Below are positions 6,007 to 13,476 of a stretch of DNA of 13,720 bases, in pieces. The DNA is from Pseudomonadota bacterium (GTDB lineage: Bacteria; Myxococcota_A; Polyangia; Haliangiales; Haliangiaceae). Positions within the stretch are counted from its first letter, which is position 1; each line of letters opens with the position of its first letter. The notes beneath the pieces are model-generated. The model was not told the origin of the DNA and ran no database searches. It saw only the letters and a list, made by a program, of their open reading frames with translations. The translations under genes and the position numbers were made by a program. The stretch is from positions 1 to 13,720 of the forward strand of contig JAEWJO010000359.1 of NCBI GenBank assembly GCA_023386455.1. Direction: 5' to 3'.

Positions 6007-7229
6007 CGATCGCTCGCCGCGAGCATCTGCTCGAGCTTCTCGAGGTATGCCGCGCTCTGGCCGGGGTTCGACGAGTTCGGCCCGAAGCGATCGTCGAGCG
6101 ACTCGAGCAGCTCGTCGGTGACCGGGCTCCGGCCCTTCAGGCGATTCGCCGCCTGGTACGCGCGATCCATCTGCTCGCGCGCCGCGGTCTGGCTGAGATC
6201 GAGGAGCTGGCGCGCGCTCGACAGCGCCTCGCGCATCTCTGCAATCACCCGGCTGTCGTGCAGCTGCAGCACCTCGCGCTGGTTGATCGACGACAGCGAG
6301 TCGACGTACTTCACGAGGCCCTCGCTCGTGAGCTTCGCCGGCTTGAGCTGCTGCTCGGTGAGCTCGCGCTCGAACTCGACCATCTGCCAGCGATCGGCCG
6401 CGCGCATCGCGCGACAGACGACCGAGTTCACGAACGTCCGCATCTGCGACCGGACCTTGCCGAGCGCGTGCTCGTGCTCGTCGGCGGCCTTGTCGTTCTG
6501 CAGCACGTCGTTGTGGATCGTCAGCTTCGCCGCGAGATCGGCGAGTCCGCGGCGCACGAGCAGCGCGCGGCCGAGCGAGGTCAGGTAGCCGGGCACGACG
6601 GTCGCCGGCGCGACATCGGGCACGAACGTCTCGTACACGGCCGCGACGAGCGCGTGCACGCCTTCGCTCGACGAGCTCTGCGTGTCGTCGAGGATGCCGA
6701 GCACCTGGTTGCGCTCGCCAGCACCGATCGCGACCTCGAACCGCTCGCGCGCTTCCTTCAGCTGCGACGACAGCCCGTACTCGATCGAGATGACCTTGTC
6801 GACGACGCCCTTCCATCGCTCGGAGTCGTCCTTGGACGACACGTCGTCGAGGTTCTCGAGCAGGTCGCCGATGTCCGACGCGCCGATCGAGAGGTCGGGC
6901 TGGGCGGGCGGCCCCGACTCGCCGAAGTCGCCGAAGTCGAACGCCACGTCGTCGCTGGTCGACGTCGACGGCTCTTCACCGGCCGTCAGGGTCCGGCAGT
7001 ACGCGAGCACGTCGTGCAGGCCACGAAACGTCTCGTCCCACAGCTTCCGCAGGCCGGTGCCGTAGGTCGCCGGATCTTCGGCTTCCCTGCGCGTCGCGAG
7101 GAAACGCTCGTAGAGGCTCTCGTCGAGCTGCTTGAGATCGTCGAGTGCACGAAACGAGAGTCGGATCAGCTCACCTGCTTGTTGCAGGATCTTCGGCGTG
7201 CTGATCGCCCGTTGGAGTCGGGTGTCCAC
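6003..7229 (-). CDS. 408-aa helical protein convergent with mglA, function unknown
   Basis: A 408-residue soluble protein with no signal peptide or membrane segment and no family I can name. Layout: a helical N-terminal domain (about 1-82), an acidic, Ser/Asp/Gly-rich flexible linker (about 84-137, including FDFGDFG and SDIGDLLENLDDV), then a long helical domain (138-380) with charged heptad-like stretches such as FERELTEQQL and DSSRVIAEMR-type segments that could be coiled coil. Only one Cys pair is present. The GTG at 7229 is the start; the pre-start sequence contains only a weak AGG. Its stop shares CTAG with mglA. It may work with MglA in polarity or the cytoskeleton, but this rests only on position. 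Confidence 0.72.
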   Translation of the reverse strand: MDTRLQRAISTPKILQQAGELIRLSFRALDDLKQLDESLYERFLATRREAEDPATYGTGLRKLWDETFRGLHDVLAYCRTLTAGEEPSTSTSDDVAFDFGDFGESGPPAQPDLSIGASDIGDLLENLDDVSSKDDSERWKGVVDKVISIEYGLSSQLKEARERFEVAIGAGERNQVLGILDDTQSSSSEGVHALVAAVYETFVPDVAPATVVPGYLTSLGRALLVRRGLADLAAKLTIHNDVLQNDKAADEHEHALGKVRSQMRTFVNSVVCRAMRAADRWQMVEFERELTEQQLKPAKLTSEGLVKYVDSLSSINQREVLQLHDSRVIAEMREALSSARQLLDLSQTAAREQMDRAYQAANRLKGRSPVTDELLESLDDRFGPNSSNPGQSAAYLEKLEQMLAASDR

Positions 7230-7287
7230 CGCGGCGCCTAGTTTCGCACGACCAGCCCCCGCCGGCTATTTCTGCTAGAACGCGATC

Positions 7288-8058
7288 GTGTTCGGCGAGC
7301 TGGGCCGTGGCGTCTACGACGGCGTACGTGGTGCGGCGTACCTGGTCAGCCACCCGCGCCTGTGGGGCTGGGTCCTGGCCCCGGCCGTCGTCATCGCGCT
7401 CGTGTTCGCCGCGGTGATCGGCGCCATCCTCGGCATGCTGGGGGCGCCGATCGCGACGATCTCGGCGTTCGTGCCCGGCCACTGGCTCGATAACGTCCTC
7501 GAGATCGCGGCGACGATCATCCTTCTGATCGCCAGCTACTCGCTGTTCATCTCGGCCTCGGCGGTGATCGCCGGCCCGTTCAACGAGATGCTGTCGGAGT
7601 CGATCGAGGAGCGCGAGACCGGCGAGCCGGCTCCGAGGTTCTCGCTCCTGCGCTTCCTCCTGGATGCCGCCGTCGGCGCGATCCACGCGATCCGCCGCGT
7701 GATCGTCTACCTCGTCGTGATCGGCCTCCTGCTCGTCGTCGGCATCGCCGTGCCGGTCGTCGGCACGATCGTCGCGACCGTGCTCGGCGGCATCGCGACG
7801 GCGCGGTTCGCGTCGTACGACGCCTACGACGCGGTGTGGGCGCGCCGCCGGCTCCGCTATCGCCAGAAGATGGCGTACCTGAAGGAGCACCGCTGGCGCA
7901 CGCTCGGCCTCGGTGCCGTCATGGCCGTCATCCTGATCGTGCCCGGCCTGAACCTCGTCGCGCTCGCGATCGGCGCGACCGGTGCGACGCTGCGCTCGAT
8001 CGATGGTGCGACGGCGACGGCAGGCCGCCTGGATCAGGCGGCGACTACCAGATCTTGA
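7288..8058 (+). CDS. EI24-domain (CysZ-like) inner-membrane protein
   Basis: A 256-residue integral membrane protein of the EI24/CysZ superfamily. Hydrophobic segments lie at about 27-52, 70-94, 137-170 and 207-232. The family-typical short motif AGPFNEMLSESIEE (95-108) lies between segments, and the basic loop VWARRRLRYRQKMAYLKEHRWRTLG before the last helix is also typical. CysZ of enterobacteria imports sulfate, but most myxobacterial EI24 proteins are uncharacterised and no cysteine-biosynthesis genes are adjacent here, so no sulfate role is claimed. GTG 7288 is the only usable start because an in-frame TAG lies at 7276-7278. The 3' end overlaps the convergent M13 peptidase gene by 14 bases. 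Confidence 0.85.
   Translation: MFGELGRGVYDGVRGAAYLVSHPRLWGWVLAPAVVIALVFAAVIGAILGMLGAPIATISAFVPGHWLDNVLEIAATIILLIASYSLFISASAVIAGPFNEMLSESIEERETGEPAPRFSLLRFLLDAAVGAIHAIRRVIVYLVVIGLLLVVGIAVPVVGTIVATVLGGIATARFASYDAYDAVWARRRLRYRQKMAYLKEHRWRTLGLGAVMAVILIVPGLNLVALAIGATGATLRSIDGATATAGRLDQAATTRS
8024..8042. terminator. Perfect 8-bp hairpin beside the M13 peptidase stop
   Basis: GCCGCCTG (8024-8031) and CAGGCGGC (8035-8042) pair perfectly over a 3-base loop. On the minus strand it begins 2 bases after the peptidase stop (8045-8047), while on the plus strand it lies within the last codons of the EI24 gene. No T-run follows on either strand, so termination activity is uncertain. Confidence 0.35.
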
Positions 8059-10162
8059 CGCGCTGGTCGGCCTTGAGGAACAGCGCATCGCCGTCCTTGA
8101 CCGGGAACGCGTCGTACCAGCCATCGAGGTTGCGCACGACCGACGTGCGGAACTCCGACGGGCTGTGCGGGTCCGTCACGAGACGGTTCGCCAGCTCCTG
8201 GTCGCGGTACGAGCGACGCCACACCTGCGCCCAGCCGAGGAAGAAGCGCTGATCGCCGCTGAGGCCGTCGATCACCGGCGCCGGCTTGCCACCGAGCGAC
8301 AGCTTGTACGCGTTGTACGCGACGGTGAGGCCGGCGAGGTCGGCGATGTTCTCGCCGAGCGTCAGCTCGCCCTTCACGCACTGCGCGGGCTTCTCACCCT
8401 GCGCCGGGAACGGGCAGTACGCGTTGTACTGCGCGACGAGCATGTTCGTCGCCGTCTTGAACTTGTCCGAGTCGTCCTTCGTCCACCAGTTGTTCAGCGC
8501 GCCCTTGGCGTCGTACTGGCTGCCCTGGTCGTCGAAGCCGTGGCTGATCTCGTGACCGATCACGGCACCGATGCCGCCGTAGTTCACGGCGTCGTCGGCG
8601 TTCGGGTCGAAGAACGGCGGCTGCAGGATCGCCGCCGGGAACACGATCTCGTTCAGCGACGGGTTGTAGTAGGCGTTGACGGTCATCGGCGTCATGCCCC
8701 ACTCGTCGCGATCGACCGGCTTGCCGAGCTTCGCGAGCCCGCGGTTGTACTCGAACTCGCCGGCGCGCGTCGCGTTACCGACCGGGTCGCCCGCCTTCAC
8801 CTCGAACGCCGAGTAGTCGCGCCACTTCTTCGGGTAGCCGATCTTCGGGTTGTAGGTCGCGAGCTTCGCCTTGGCCTTCGTCTTGGTCTCGTCGCTCATC
8901 CACGCGAGGTTGTCGAGGCGCTGGCCCATCGCGGTGAGGAGGTTCTTCACGAGCTGGTCGGCCTGCGCCTTCGTCTGCGGCGTGAAGTACTTCTCGACGT
9001 AGAGCTTGCCGACGGCCTCACCGAGCACGCCGGTGATCTGATCGACGCCACGCTTCCAGCGGTCCTTGAGCTGCGGCGTGCCCGAGAGCACCTTGCCGAA
9101 GAACTCGAAGCGCGTGTCGACGAACTTCTTGGGGAGGTACGGCGAGGCCTCGCTGACGTTGTGGAACGTCAGGTAGTCCTTCCACGTCGCGAGCGGCTGG
9201 CTCTTGATGAGCTTCGCGATGCCGGTGATCGCCGACGGCTGGATCACGTTGACGTGCGTCTGCCCCTCGAGGCCGACGCCCGCGAGCCACGCCTTCCAGT
9301 CGATGCCCGGCGCGACCTTGGCGAGATCGGCGACGGCCGTCTTGTTGTACGTCTTCTGCGGATCGCGGTTCTGGACGCGCGTCCAGTGGACCTTCGCGAT
9401 CTTCTCCTCGAGCGCGTAGACCGCGGCCGCCTTCTTCGCCGCGTCCTTCGCGCCGATGTTCGTGAACTGCGCCTCGATGTACTTCTTGTAGCCGGCGCGA
9501 ACGGCCTCGAACTGCTTGTTCTTGGCGTCGTACATGTCGCGATCGGGGAGGCCCAGGCCGCCCTGTGCGATGACGGCGATGTACTGCTCGGGCGTCTTGT
9601 CGTCCTGGATGACGGCGGTGCCGAGCGGGGACTCCGACTCGGTGCGCGACTGCCACGCGAACGCCGCGATCAGGCCCTTCGCGTCCTTGATCCCGCTGAT
9701 GCGCGCGAGGTCGGCCTCGATCGGCTTGATGCCGGCCGCTTCGATCGCGGCCTCGTCCATGAACGACTTGTAGTAGTCGGCGATCTTCTGGCCCTCGGGA
9801 CCCTGCGCCGCGCTCGCGCTCAGGATGATCTCCTTCGTGCGCTCGTCGCTCCTGTCCGAGAGAACCGTGAACATGCCGTAGTTCGACTTGTCCGCCGGGA
9901 TCGGGGTGTTCTTCACCCACGTGCCATTGGCGTAGTCATAGAAGCTCTTGCCCGGCGCGACCTTCGTGTCCATGCCCGCCTTGTCGAAGCCCCACGTTCC
10001 GATCTCGGGCTTGCCCTTGGTCGTCGGCGAGGCCGCAGCAGCGGGCGTGCCGTCGACGGCGCCCGATGGATCGGTGCCCGTCGAGGCAGTCGTGGACGTC
10101 GGCGGCGGGTTCGATCCGCACGCCGCAAGGAAGAGAGTCGCAGCCAGCAGTTGCTTCTTCAC
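8045..10162 (-). CDS. M13 family zinc metallopeptidase, lipoprotein (PepO/neprilysin-like)
   Basis: A 705-residue secreted endopeptidase, normal length for M13. The signal MKKQLLAATLFLAAC ends in a lipobox at C15, followed by a Ser/Thr/Pro/Ala linker to about residue 50, so it is probably anchored in the envelope. The catalytic HEISH (HExxH) is at 537-541, with E538 as general base and H537 and H541 as zinc ligands; the third ligand E604 is in ENIADLAG, with D608 following. The substrate-binding NAYYNP motif (496-501) and the family-typical C-terminal KIW are present. Together these predict an active protease cleaving small peptides; the substrate is unknown. The GTG start at 10162 has AGGAG six bases upstream (10169-10173 on the complementary strand). 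The last bases overlap the EI24 gene. Confidence 0.97.
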   Translation of the reverse strand: MKKQLLAATLFLAACGSNPPPTSTTASTGTDPSGAVDGTPAAAASPTTKGKPEIGTWGFDKAGMDTKVAPGKSFYDYANGTWVKNTPIPADKSNYGMFTVLSDRSDERTKEIILSASAAQGPEGQKIADYYKSFMDEAAIEAAGIKPIEADLARISGIKDAKGLIAAFAWQSRTESESPLGTAVIQDDKTPEQYIAVIAQGGLGLPDRDMYDAKNKQFEAVRAGYKKYIEAQFTNIGAKDAAKKAAAVYALEEKIAKVHWTRVQNRDPQKTYNKTAVADLAKVAPGIDWKAWLAGVGLEGQTHVNVIQPSAITGIAKLIKSQPLATWKDYLTFHNVSEASPYLPKKFVDTRFEFFGKVLSGTPQLKDRWKRGVDQITGVLGEAVGKLYVEKYFTPQTKAQADQLVKNLLTAMGQRLDNLAWMSDETKTKAKAKLATYNPKIGYPKKWRDYSAFEVKAGDPVGNATRAGEFEYNRGLAKLGKPVDRDEWGMTPMTVNAYYNPSLNEIVFPAAILQPPFFDPNADDAVNYGGIGAVIGHEISHGFDDQGSQYDAKGALNNWWTKDDSDKFKTATNMLVAQYNAYCPFPAQGEKPAQCVKGELTLGENIADLAGLTVAYNAYKLSLGGKPAPVIDGLSGDQRFFLGWAQVWRRSYRDQELANRLVTDPHSPSEFRTSVVRNLDGWYDAFPVKDGDALFLKADQRVKIW

Positions 10163-10168
10163 GCGTTG

Positions 10169-10173
10169 CTCCT
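10169..10173 (-). promoter_or_regulatory. Ribosome binding site AGGAG for the M13 peptidase gene
   Basis: AGGAG on the minus strand, six bases before the GTG start at 10162. It supports that start codon. Confidence 0.75.
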
Positions 10174-10238
10174 AGTTGGTGCGCCGTGCGTACCAAGCCA
10201 GCGACGGCTTGCCTAGATGCGACGTCGGGTTGCCGCAC

Positions 10239-10266
10239 CCTGACGCACCCGTGGCGCTGCGTCGGG
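10239..10266. repeat. 9-bp inverted repeat upstream of the M13 gene
   Basis: CCTGACGCA (10239-10247) and TGCGTCGGG (10258-10266) form a stem with one G-T pair and a 10-base loop. It lies in the 124-base gap between the AgmX-like gene and the peptidase gene. The G-T pair is a wobble only in plus-strand RNA, so a minus-strand terminator is less well supported. Otherwise the gap shows nothing clear. Confidence 0.25.
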
Positions 10267-10286
10267 TTAGCGTGCCCTGTCAGCGT

Positions 10287-10955
10287 CTAACGCAGGTACG
10301 AAAAACCAACGTGCTTGTACTCGGTGATCGTGCCGTGATCGAGCGTGATCGAGCGGCTGACGACGAGGGCCTCGGCCTCGCGCGGTAGACCGACGAACTT
10401 CATGCTTCGCGCGGTCTCGCGCAAGCACTCCAGGAGCTTCTCGCCCTGGAGCGTGGTCTTGTCGTCGTCGATCGCGGTGTCCTCGACCTGGACCTTGTCG
10501 CCGTGCTGCGCGACGACGTAGGTGAGCATCGCCTTGCCCGTCGGCGAGGTGCCGGCGGCGTTCGCGGTCTCGACGCACTTCTTGACGAGCGGCTCGACGG
10601 CCGCGGCCTGCGCGCGCAGCTGCGTACCGCCGTACTGGAGGTTCTTCGTGTTCGCGCGCGTCGCCGGTGGCGGATGATCGTCGACCGGCATCGCGGGCCG
10701 GTCGCCGTCATCGGACTCGGCGCGCGGCGCCAGACGGCCCGGCAGCGGCAATCCGGTGCGCGAGCGAGCGGCGGTCGGTGCCGAGCCGCGCGTCGCGGTC
10801 GGTCCGGGCGTCGCCCCGGCGGGCGCCTCGTGCGGGCCCGTCGACGTCGGCGTCACGGACGTCGAGCTCGAGTTGACCGCACGCACGAGCACGACGAGCA
10901 TGAACAGCACCACCGTGCTGCCGGCGACCAACATCACCGCCGAGGACCTTCGCAT
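10287..10955 (-). CDS. AgmX/PglI-like single-pass membrane protein
   Basis: A 222-residue protein with one N-terminal membrane helix (about 8-26), a Pro/Ser/Thr/Ala-rich periplasmic linker (30-100) and a C-terminal domain (about 103-222). The C-terminal domain has two Cys (C127 in KKCVE and C177 in LECLRE), a KAMLTYVV strand and an acidic-then-basic finish. It resembles the TonB-like AgmX/PglI C-terminal domain common in myxobacterial envelope proteins, some linked to gliding. The match is by overall pattern, not a close hit. The two Cys could form a disulfide. ATG 10955 has no clear ribosome-binding site. The upstream frameshifted gene ends 21 bases before it, so the two may share a transcript. 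Confidence 0.6.
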   Translation of the reverse strand: MRRSSAVMLVAGSTVVLFMLVVLVRAVNSSSTSVTPTSTGPHEAPAGATPGPTATRGSAPTAARSRTGLPLPGRLAPRAESDDGDRPAMPVDDHPPPATRANTKNLQYGGTQLRAQAAAVEPLVKKCVETANAAGTSPTGKAMLTYVVAQHGDKVQVEDTAIDDDKTTLQGEKLLECLRETARSMKFVGLPREAEALVVSRSITLDHGTITEYKHVGFSYLR

Positions 10956-10976
10956 CGCGGGCAGAGTATGGCGCAG

Positions 10977-11356
10977 CTAGCGTCGGAGCGCGAGTAGCGA
11001 GTCCAGTCCGAGACCGGCCACCTGAGGTGGTTGCCTCCGTTGAACGAGGTACGCGCCGTCGTGTGCGCGGGCCGGCATCGTCAGCCTTGGAAATTGCGCC
11101 TCGAGCTCGGCGCTCGTGCGAGCGCGGCGGAGAACGTGCTCCCGCTCACCCGCGATGGCAGCGAGCTCGTTGTGATGCTCGATGCCCTGCCGCACGGCGC
11201 TGACGAGCACGTCGTTGTCGATCGGCTTCCCGCGCGCGACACGACGATCGAATGCCGGCCGATCGTCTGCGCCGGCTCGATCACGATCGCCTGCGCATCG
11301 GCCGCGAGCGCGGCGTCGAGCACGACGTCGGCGACAGCGATCGGGTCGGCGGTCAT
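10977..11356 (-). pseudogene. Small gene interrupted by an apparent one-base frameshift
   Basis: Two protein-like stretches in neighbouring frames together make one ~127-residue protein. The first, from ATG 11356, reads MTADPIAVADVVLDAALAAD to about IVVSRAG. The second continues KPIDNDVLVSAVRQGIEHHN and runs to the stop at 10977. Beyond the junction the first frame turns Ser/Thr/Arg-rich, and before it the second frame is Arg-rich, as expected of wrong frames. The switch falls at a C-run (11229-11231; GGG on the coding strand), where one added G restores a single frame. No standard slippery heptamer is present. The ADAQAIVIEP segment faintly recalls the N-terminal SDxHIEP motif of GspE/PilB ATPases, but no ATPase domain follows. 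It is either a true disruption or a sequencing error. Family unknown. Confidence 0.65.
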
Positions 11357-11424
11357 GCCCGCTGATTCGACCGCGCGCGCCCGCCATACAGGCGCCAAGG
11401 GGAACGCTCCGTTGCGGCGAAGAT

Positions 11425-12069
11425 CTAGAAGTAGAACGAGGTGTCGAGCGCGAGCTGGGTGCTGCTCGCGCTGTACCGGGACATCTCGTAGTCGAGGCTC
11501 GGCACGATCGGCGTCGGGACCTCGGGGTTCTCGCCGATCCCCGCGATCCGGAGCTCGAACGCGATGCCGAGCAGCGGCGTGAACCGCCACTCGACACCGG
11601 CACCGAGCCGCAGCGCGCCGCGGCCCTGCTTCTCGACCTCGGAGCCGTTCTCGGGCGCGATCGAGATCACGCCGAGGCCGAGCTGCGCGTACACGTCGAG
11701 CGGCTGGTGTGCGCGGAACCGGTAGCGGACGTCGGCGTAGAGCCCGCCGGTCGACAGGTCGCCGCGCGCCGCACCGCCGCCGCGTCCGCCGAGCGCGATC
11801 TCGATCGACGGACGGATCCGGAAGCGTCCCGATAGCTCGAGCGTGCCGAACGTCACGCGCGGCGCGTCGTCGAGCTTGCTGCGCATGATCTCGGGGCCGA
11901 ACGCGACGGCGACCGACCAGCGGCGACGCATCACGGTCCACGGCACGGGCGCCGGAGGTGCAGGTGCAAGTGCAGGCGCAGGTGCAGGATCCGACGGCAC
12001 GGGGTCTTGTGCCGCCGCAACGGAGACCGACGCCGCGCACGAGACGACACCGAAGAACCAGCGGCGCAT
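11425..12069 (-). CDS. Outer-membrane beta-barrel-like protein
   Basis: A 214-residue exported protein. A signal peptide (about residues 1-20, ending VSVAAA before QDP) is followed by an Ala-Pro-rich tether (23-43) and then a run of amphipathic strands (about 50-214). The strands include YADVRYRFR, LDVYAQLGLGV, LRLGAGVEWRF and the final LALDTSFYF. The terminal aromatic F and alternating residues are typical of outer-membrane barrels inserted by BamA; eight strands would fit the length. It has no lipobox. Its partner or cargo is unknown. ATG 12069 leaves the signal at the N-terminus. It is divergent from the MFS gene with a 60-base gap. Confidence 0.75.
   Translation of the reverse strand: MRRWFFGVVSCAASVSVAAAQDPVPSDPAPAPALAPAPPAPVPWTVMRRRWSVAVAFGPEIMRSKLDDAPRVTFGTLELSGRFRIRPSIEIALGGRGGGAARGDLSTGGLYADVRYRFRAHQPLDVYAQLGLGVISIAPENGSEVEKQGRGALRLGAGVEWRFTPLLGIAFELRIAGIGENPEVPTPIVPSLDYEMSRYSASSTQLALDTSFYF
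11957..11986. repeat. Five 6-bp imperfect tandem repeats (Ala-Pro tract)
   Basis: Units GGTGCA, GGTGCA, AGTGCA, GGCGCA, GGTGCA follow one another. They encode part of the Ala-Pro-rich linker of the barrel protein and preserve its frame if copies are gained or lost. Confidence 0.6.
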
Positions 12070-12129
12070 GCTCCATCATAGCTTCTGCGAAGACGCCGCA
12101 GGGCACGTGCGCTACGCTCGTGCTAGCTC

Positions 12130-13476
12130 ATGGCCGTGCGCCCGCGGGGTGGAGTTCGTCGCGATCTCCGGTTGAGCCTGGGCGACGCCTCGGGATACGG
12201 CGCGATGGCCGGCGTCGCCGAGGTCTACTTGCCGGCGTTCGGGCTCGCGCTCGGGATGTCGCCGGTGCTCGCCGGCCTGCTGTCGACGGTGCCGCTGTTC
12301 ACCGGCGGCGTGCTGCAGCTGATCGCGCCGCGTGCGATCGCGCGGACCCGCAGCCTGCGCGGCTGGGTCGCCGCGTGCATGGCGGTCCAGGCGCTCGCGT
12401 TCGTGCCGCTGATCGTCGTCGCCCTGACGGGGACGCTCAACACACCGGTCGTGTTCGCCGCCGCATCGCTGTACTGGGGCGCGGGCATGGCCGCATCCGC
12501 CGGGTGGACCCCGTGGATGGCGCGCATCGTCCCGGCACGGATCCGCAGCAAGTTCTTCGGCCGCCGCCAGGGCGTCGTCCAGGCGACGATGCTCGTCGGC
12601 CTGATCGGTGCCGGCATCGCGCTGCACGCGTTCGCGGGCACGACGCGGATCCTCCACGTCTACGCGGGCCTCTTCGCGCTCGCGCTCGTCGCGCGCCTCG
12701 TCTCGACGATCTCCGTCGCGCGCCAGGGCAGTGGCATCGATCCGTCACCCCGCCGGCGCATGCGCCTGCGTTCCGTACCGCCGAAGCTGAAGGGCACCCC
12801 GCGCGCGTCGTTGCTCGGCTACCTCGTCGCGGCGAGCGCGGCGGCGGCGATCTCCGGACCGTTCCTGACGCCGTATCTGCTCGTGCAGGAGAACCTCGGC
12901 TACGTCCAGTACAGCGTCTTCACCGCGACGATCCTCGTCACGAAGATCGTCATGCTGCCGATCGCCGGCCGGATCGTCGCGCGCGTCGGCGTGCGGCACA
13001 TGCTGAGCACCTCGGCGCTCGCGATCGCCCCGATCCCGTTTCTGTGGGTCGCGTCGGATCAGTTCTGGTGGCTGCTCCTCGTCCAGATCTACGCCGGCAT
13101 CGGCTGGGCCGGCTTCGATCTCGGCCTGCTCCTCGCGCTGTTCGATGCCGAGGACGATGCCGAGCGCACGACGATGCAGGTCGCGTTCAGCGCGCTCAAC
13201 GCGTTCGGCAACGCGGGCGCGTCGCTGATCGGTGGCGCGGTGCTCGGCTACTTCGGCAGCGATCACCACGCGTACCTGATGGTGTTCGTCGTGTCGGCGA
13301 TCGCGCGCCTGCTCGCCGCGGTGCTCGTCGTGCGCGAGCTGCCGAGGCTGTTCGTCCGGTTGCCCGTGACGCTCGTCGTCGGCGCGTGGACGATGGCGAT
13401 CCGGCCGTGGGGCGGCACGATCGTGCGGCCGATCGTCGAGGGCCTCGGCAAGCTGACGAAGCGCGAGCGCGGCTAG
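12130..13476 (+). CDS. Major facilitator superfamily transporter
   Basis: A 448-residue integral membrane protein of about 12 hydrophobic helices, with the first six and last six separated by a basic loop around residues 198-220 (DPSPRRRMRLRSVPPKLKG). The motif WTPWMARIVPARIRSKFFGRR (126-146) after the fourth helix is a recognised MFS signature of the P-x-x-R-x-x-x-F-x-x-R type, and GRIVARVGVRHML in the second half matches the canonical GxxxDRxGxR-like loop. The substrate cannot be told from sequence. Drug export is plausible given the convergent soxR, but sugar or peptide-like substrates are not excluded. ATG 12130 lacks a clear ribosome-binding site; GTG 12136 is an alternative. The stop TAG shares CTAG with soxR. 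Confidence 0.9.
   Translation: MAVRPRGGVRRDLRLSLGDASGYGAMAGVAEVYLPAFGLALGMSPVLAGLLSTVPLFTGGVLQLIAPRAIARTRSLRGWVAACMAVQALAFVPLIVVALTGTLNTPVVFAAASLYWGAGMAASAGWTPWMARIVPARIRSKFFGRRQGVVQATMLVGLIGAGIALHAFAGTTRILHVYAGLFALALVARLVSTISVARQGSGIDPSPRRRMRLRSVPPKLKGTPRASLLGYLVAASAAAAISGPFLTPYLLVQENLGYVQYSVFTATILVTKIVMLPIAGRIVARVGVRHMLSTSALAIAPIPFLWVASDQFWWLLLVQIYAGIGWAGFDLGLLLALFDAEDDAERTTMQVAFSALNAFGNAGASLIGGAVLGYFGSDHHAYLMVFVVSAIARLLAAVLVVRELPRLFVRLPVTLVVGAWTMAIRPWGGTIVRPIVEGLGKLTKRERG
13473..13476. other. CTAG shared by MFS and soxR stop codons
   Basis: TAG 13474-13476 ends the MFS gene, and the complement of 13473-13475 is the TAG ending soxR. This is the second such four-base overlap in the window. 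Confidence 0.9.

Noticed and set aside
5344..6816. A 490-codon minus-strand open frame opposite mglA
   Set aside because: Composition is Arg/Ala-rich and it covers a confirmed gene on the other strand; a GC-driven shadow.
5256..7241. A 661-codon plus-strand open frame across mglA and the 408-aa gene
   Set aside because: Arg/Ala-rich, no start support, and it overlaps MglA in another frame; MglA identity is certain.
7982..10216. A 744-codon open frame on the plus strand opposite the M13 peptidase gene
   Set aside because: Its product is Arg/Leu/Val/Asp-rich without motifs, the usual antisense shadow in high-GC DNA. The opposite strand has all M13 catalytic motifs.
11229..11235. Programmed -1 ribosomal frameshift to join the two halves at 10977-11356
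   Set aside because: The coding-strand sequence around the shift (GCG GGA AGC) is not an X-XXY-YYZ slippery site, so disruption or sequencing error is more likely.
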